Assembly: GCA_039111635.1 (NCBI GenBank)
Contig: JBCAQO010000001.1
Span: 3,596,001-3,660,000, forward strand
DNA: 64,000 nt
Direction of reading: 5' to 3'
Source of the DNA: Heterobasidion occidentale
Taxonomy: Eukaryota > Basidiomycota > Agaricomycetes > Russulales > Bondarzewiaceae
Part shown: in pieces, positions 63,297 through 64,000 of the stretch
How positions within the stretch are numbered: the stretch's first letter is position 1
How the letters are laid out: each line of letters begins with the position of its first letter
The notes under the pieces: model-generated
The model's database searches: none
Seen by the model: the letters and a program-made list of their open reading frames with translations, nothing else
Told to the model about the DNA's origin: nothing
Translations under genes and position numbers: made by a program

Positions 63297-64000
63297 AGAA
63301 ACACCAAAGAATAGTCCTGCAATGTCCTGCAATGTTCTACAATGTTCTAATACTCAAGATCACAAGGTTTGATGTGATGTCGCAACATCAAGGTTGTGAT
63401 GTTGTGAGGTCAAGATTGCAATGTTGTGAGATCCAATGCAATAGGGAGAGGTATGGAGAGATGGAGAGATGTTTAGAAGAGTAGAGAAGGTAGTGTTAGG
63501 AAATAAGGAGAGATATGAGGCACTATGATGGCACACCACAATTTGGAGTGATACTAGGCAGTTTGAAGCAATAACAAAACTCTAGAGCATATCATGAGGG
63601 CTTTAAGAGATCAAGGTCAAGGCTGCAATAATTAGAAATTTGAGGGCATTTTGGATGAGGTGAGATTTGAACAGTGGGAAAATGATAGGTACAAAGGAGA
63701 AAAGAACTGCAATAAAACTCAGGAATATTAGAGACATGTGAAACTGATACAAGCTGCATAAGACCACACTCTTGGTATTGCTTTATCTATCTCATGCTAG
63801 GTTAGAAGGCCTTGGCATAAGTGGCAAAGGGCTCAGAGAGATCATAAGAACAGAGATAACAAGTCCAAGAACTGTTAGCATGATTGCAAGTTTGTGCAAG
63901 CAATACCATGAGGGCGTAGAGGTCTCCAAGATTGACAATGTTGAGGGAAGTATCACAGGTGTCACAAAAGAACCACTAAGAACATTCTTAGGCATGCATC
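63297..64000 (+). repeat. Dispersed repeat R2, copy b (inverted relative to copy a)
   Basis: Reverse-complement counterpart of about 25140-25950; cut by the window end. It begins directly after the gypsy LTR relic. Tandem CTGCAATGT units occur at 63318-63345. Confidence 0.65.
63804..64000 (+). CDS. Conserved unknown frame in repeat R2, copy b
   Basis: Open to the window end. The peptide shares RTVSMIA-x-LC-x-QY, G-x-x-VS-x-IDN and S-I-x-G-V with the minus-strand frame at 25143-25331. Unknown family; the shared frame suggests a former transposon protein. Confidence 0.35.

Noticed and set aside
1..64000. tRNA or rRNA genes
   Set aside because: No cloverleaf box A/box B pair or rRNA signature noticed; a tRNAscan and rRNA search would settle it.

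Overview
The window is fungal, gene-poor transposon DNA; I find no host gene, tRNA or rRNA I can support. It most likely comes from an Agaricomycete basidiomycete. A degraded gag fragment at 2.9-3.8 kb has the zinc-knuckle and downstream linker I associate with Agaricomycete Ty3 elements. The other elements (Tf1/sushi-like chromovirus, Ty1/copia, Tad1-like LINE) fit that group. Cantharellales (Rhizoctonia-like) is a guess only. The AT-rich, CpG-poor matrix with deep nesting suggests constitutive heterochromatin, possibly pericentromeric.

Layout. 1-3840: AT-rich decayed DNA with a repeat (R1) and a broken gag fragment. 3841-14240: a young 10.4-kb Ty3/gypsy element on the minus strand (Gypsy-1), with near-identical 834/835-bp LTRs, a perfect GTGTT target duplication, an intact 1305-codon pol frame and an extra intact 556-codon frame (ORF3) between pol and the 3' LTR. 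14246-36350: a long AT-rich graveyard. Within it, 21.2-28.7 kb is one minus-strand LINE split by at least three later insertions, and a 310-bp-arm inverted repeat lies at 33.2-34.0 kb. 36353-49842: a second, decayed and internally deleted gypsy copy on the plus strand (Gypsy-2, duplication ACCTG), itself split by a very young copia element (Copia-A, 42008-47599, duplication AGAAC). 49843-62640: a pile of copia copies. The nearly intact Copia-B (51534-57126, plus) sits inside an older minus-strand copy (Copia-C, about 50954-61468), with fragments on both sides. 62645-64000: a relic gypsy LTR, then an inverted copy of repeat R2, which also interrupts the LINE.

How the parts work. Gypsy-1 would encode gag, protease, RT, RNase H and a chromodomain integrase. 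Its primer-binding site is complementary to the predicted 5' end of its own RNA, which is the Tf1 self-priming arrangement; the copia family instead has a site matching the anticodon arm of initiator tRNA-Met. The most unusual part is the 3' block of Gypsy-1: the pol stop overlaps an ATG for a 48-residue membrane-helix peptide (ATGA), followed by a TATAAAAG box and ORF3, a zinc-knuckle protein with an acidic N-terminal region and a basic C-terminus. Many frame breaks in the youngest copies are single- or two-base deletions in short runs and differ between copies, so part of the apparent decay may be consensus error. All similarity statements come from reading and aligning by eye; no search was run.
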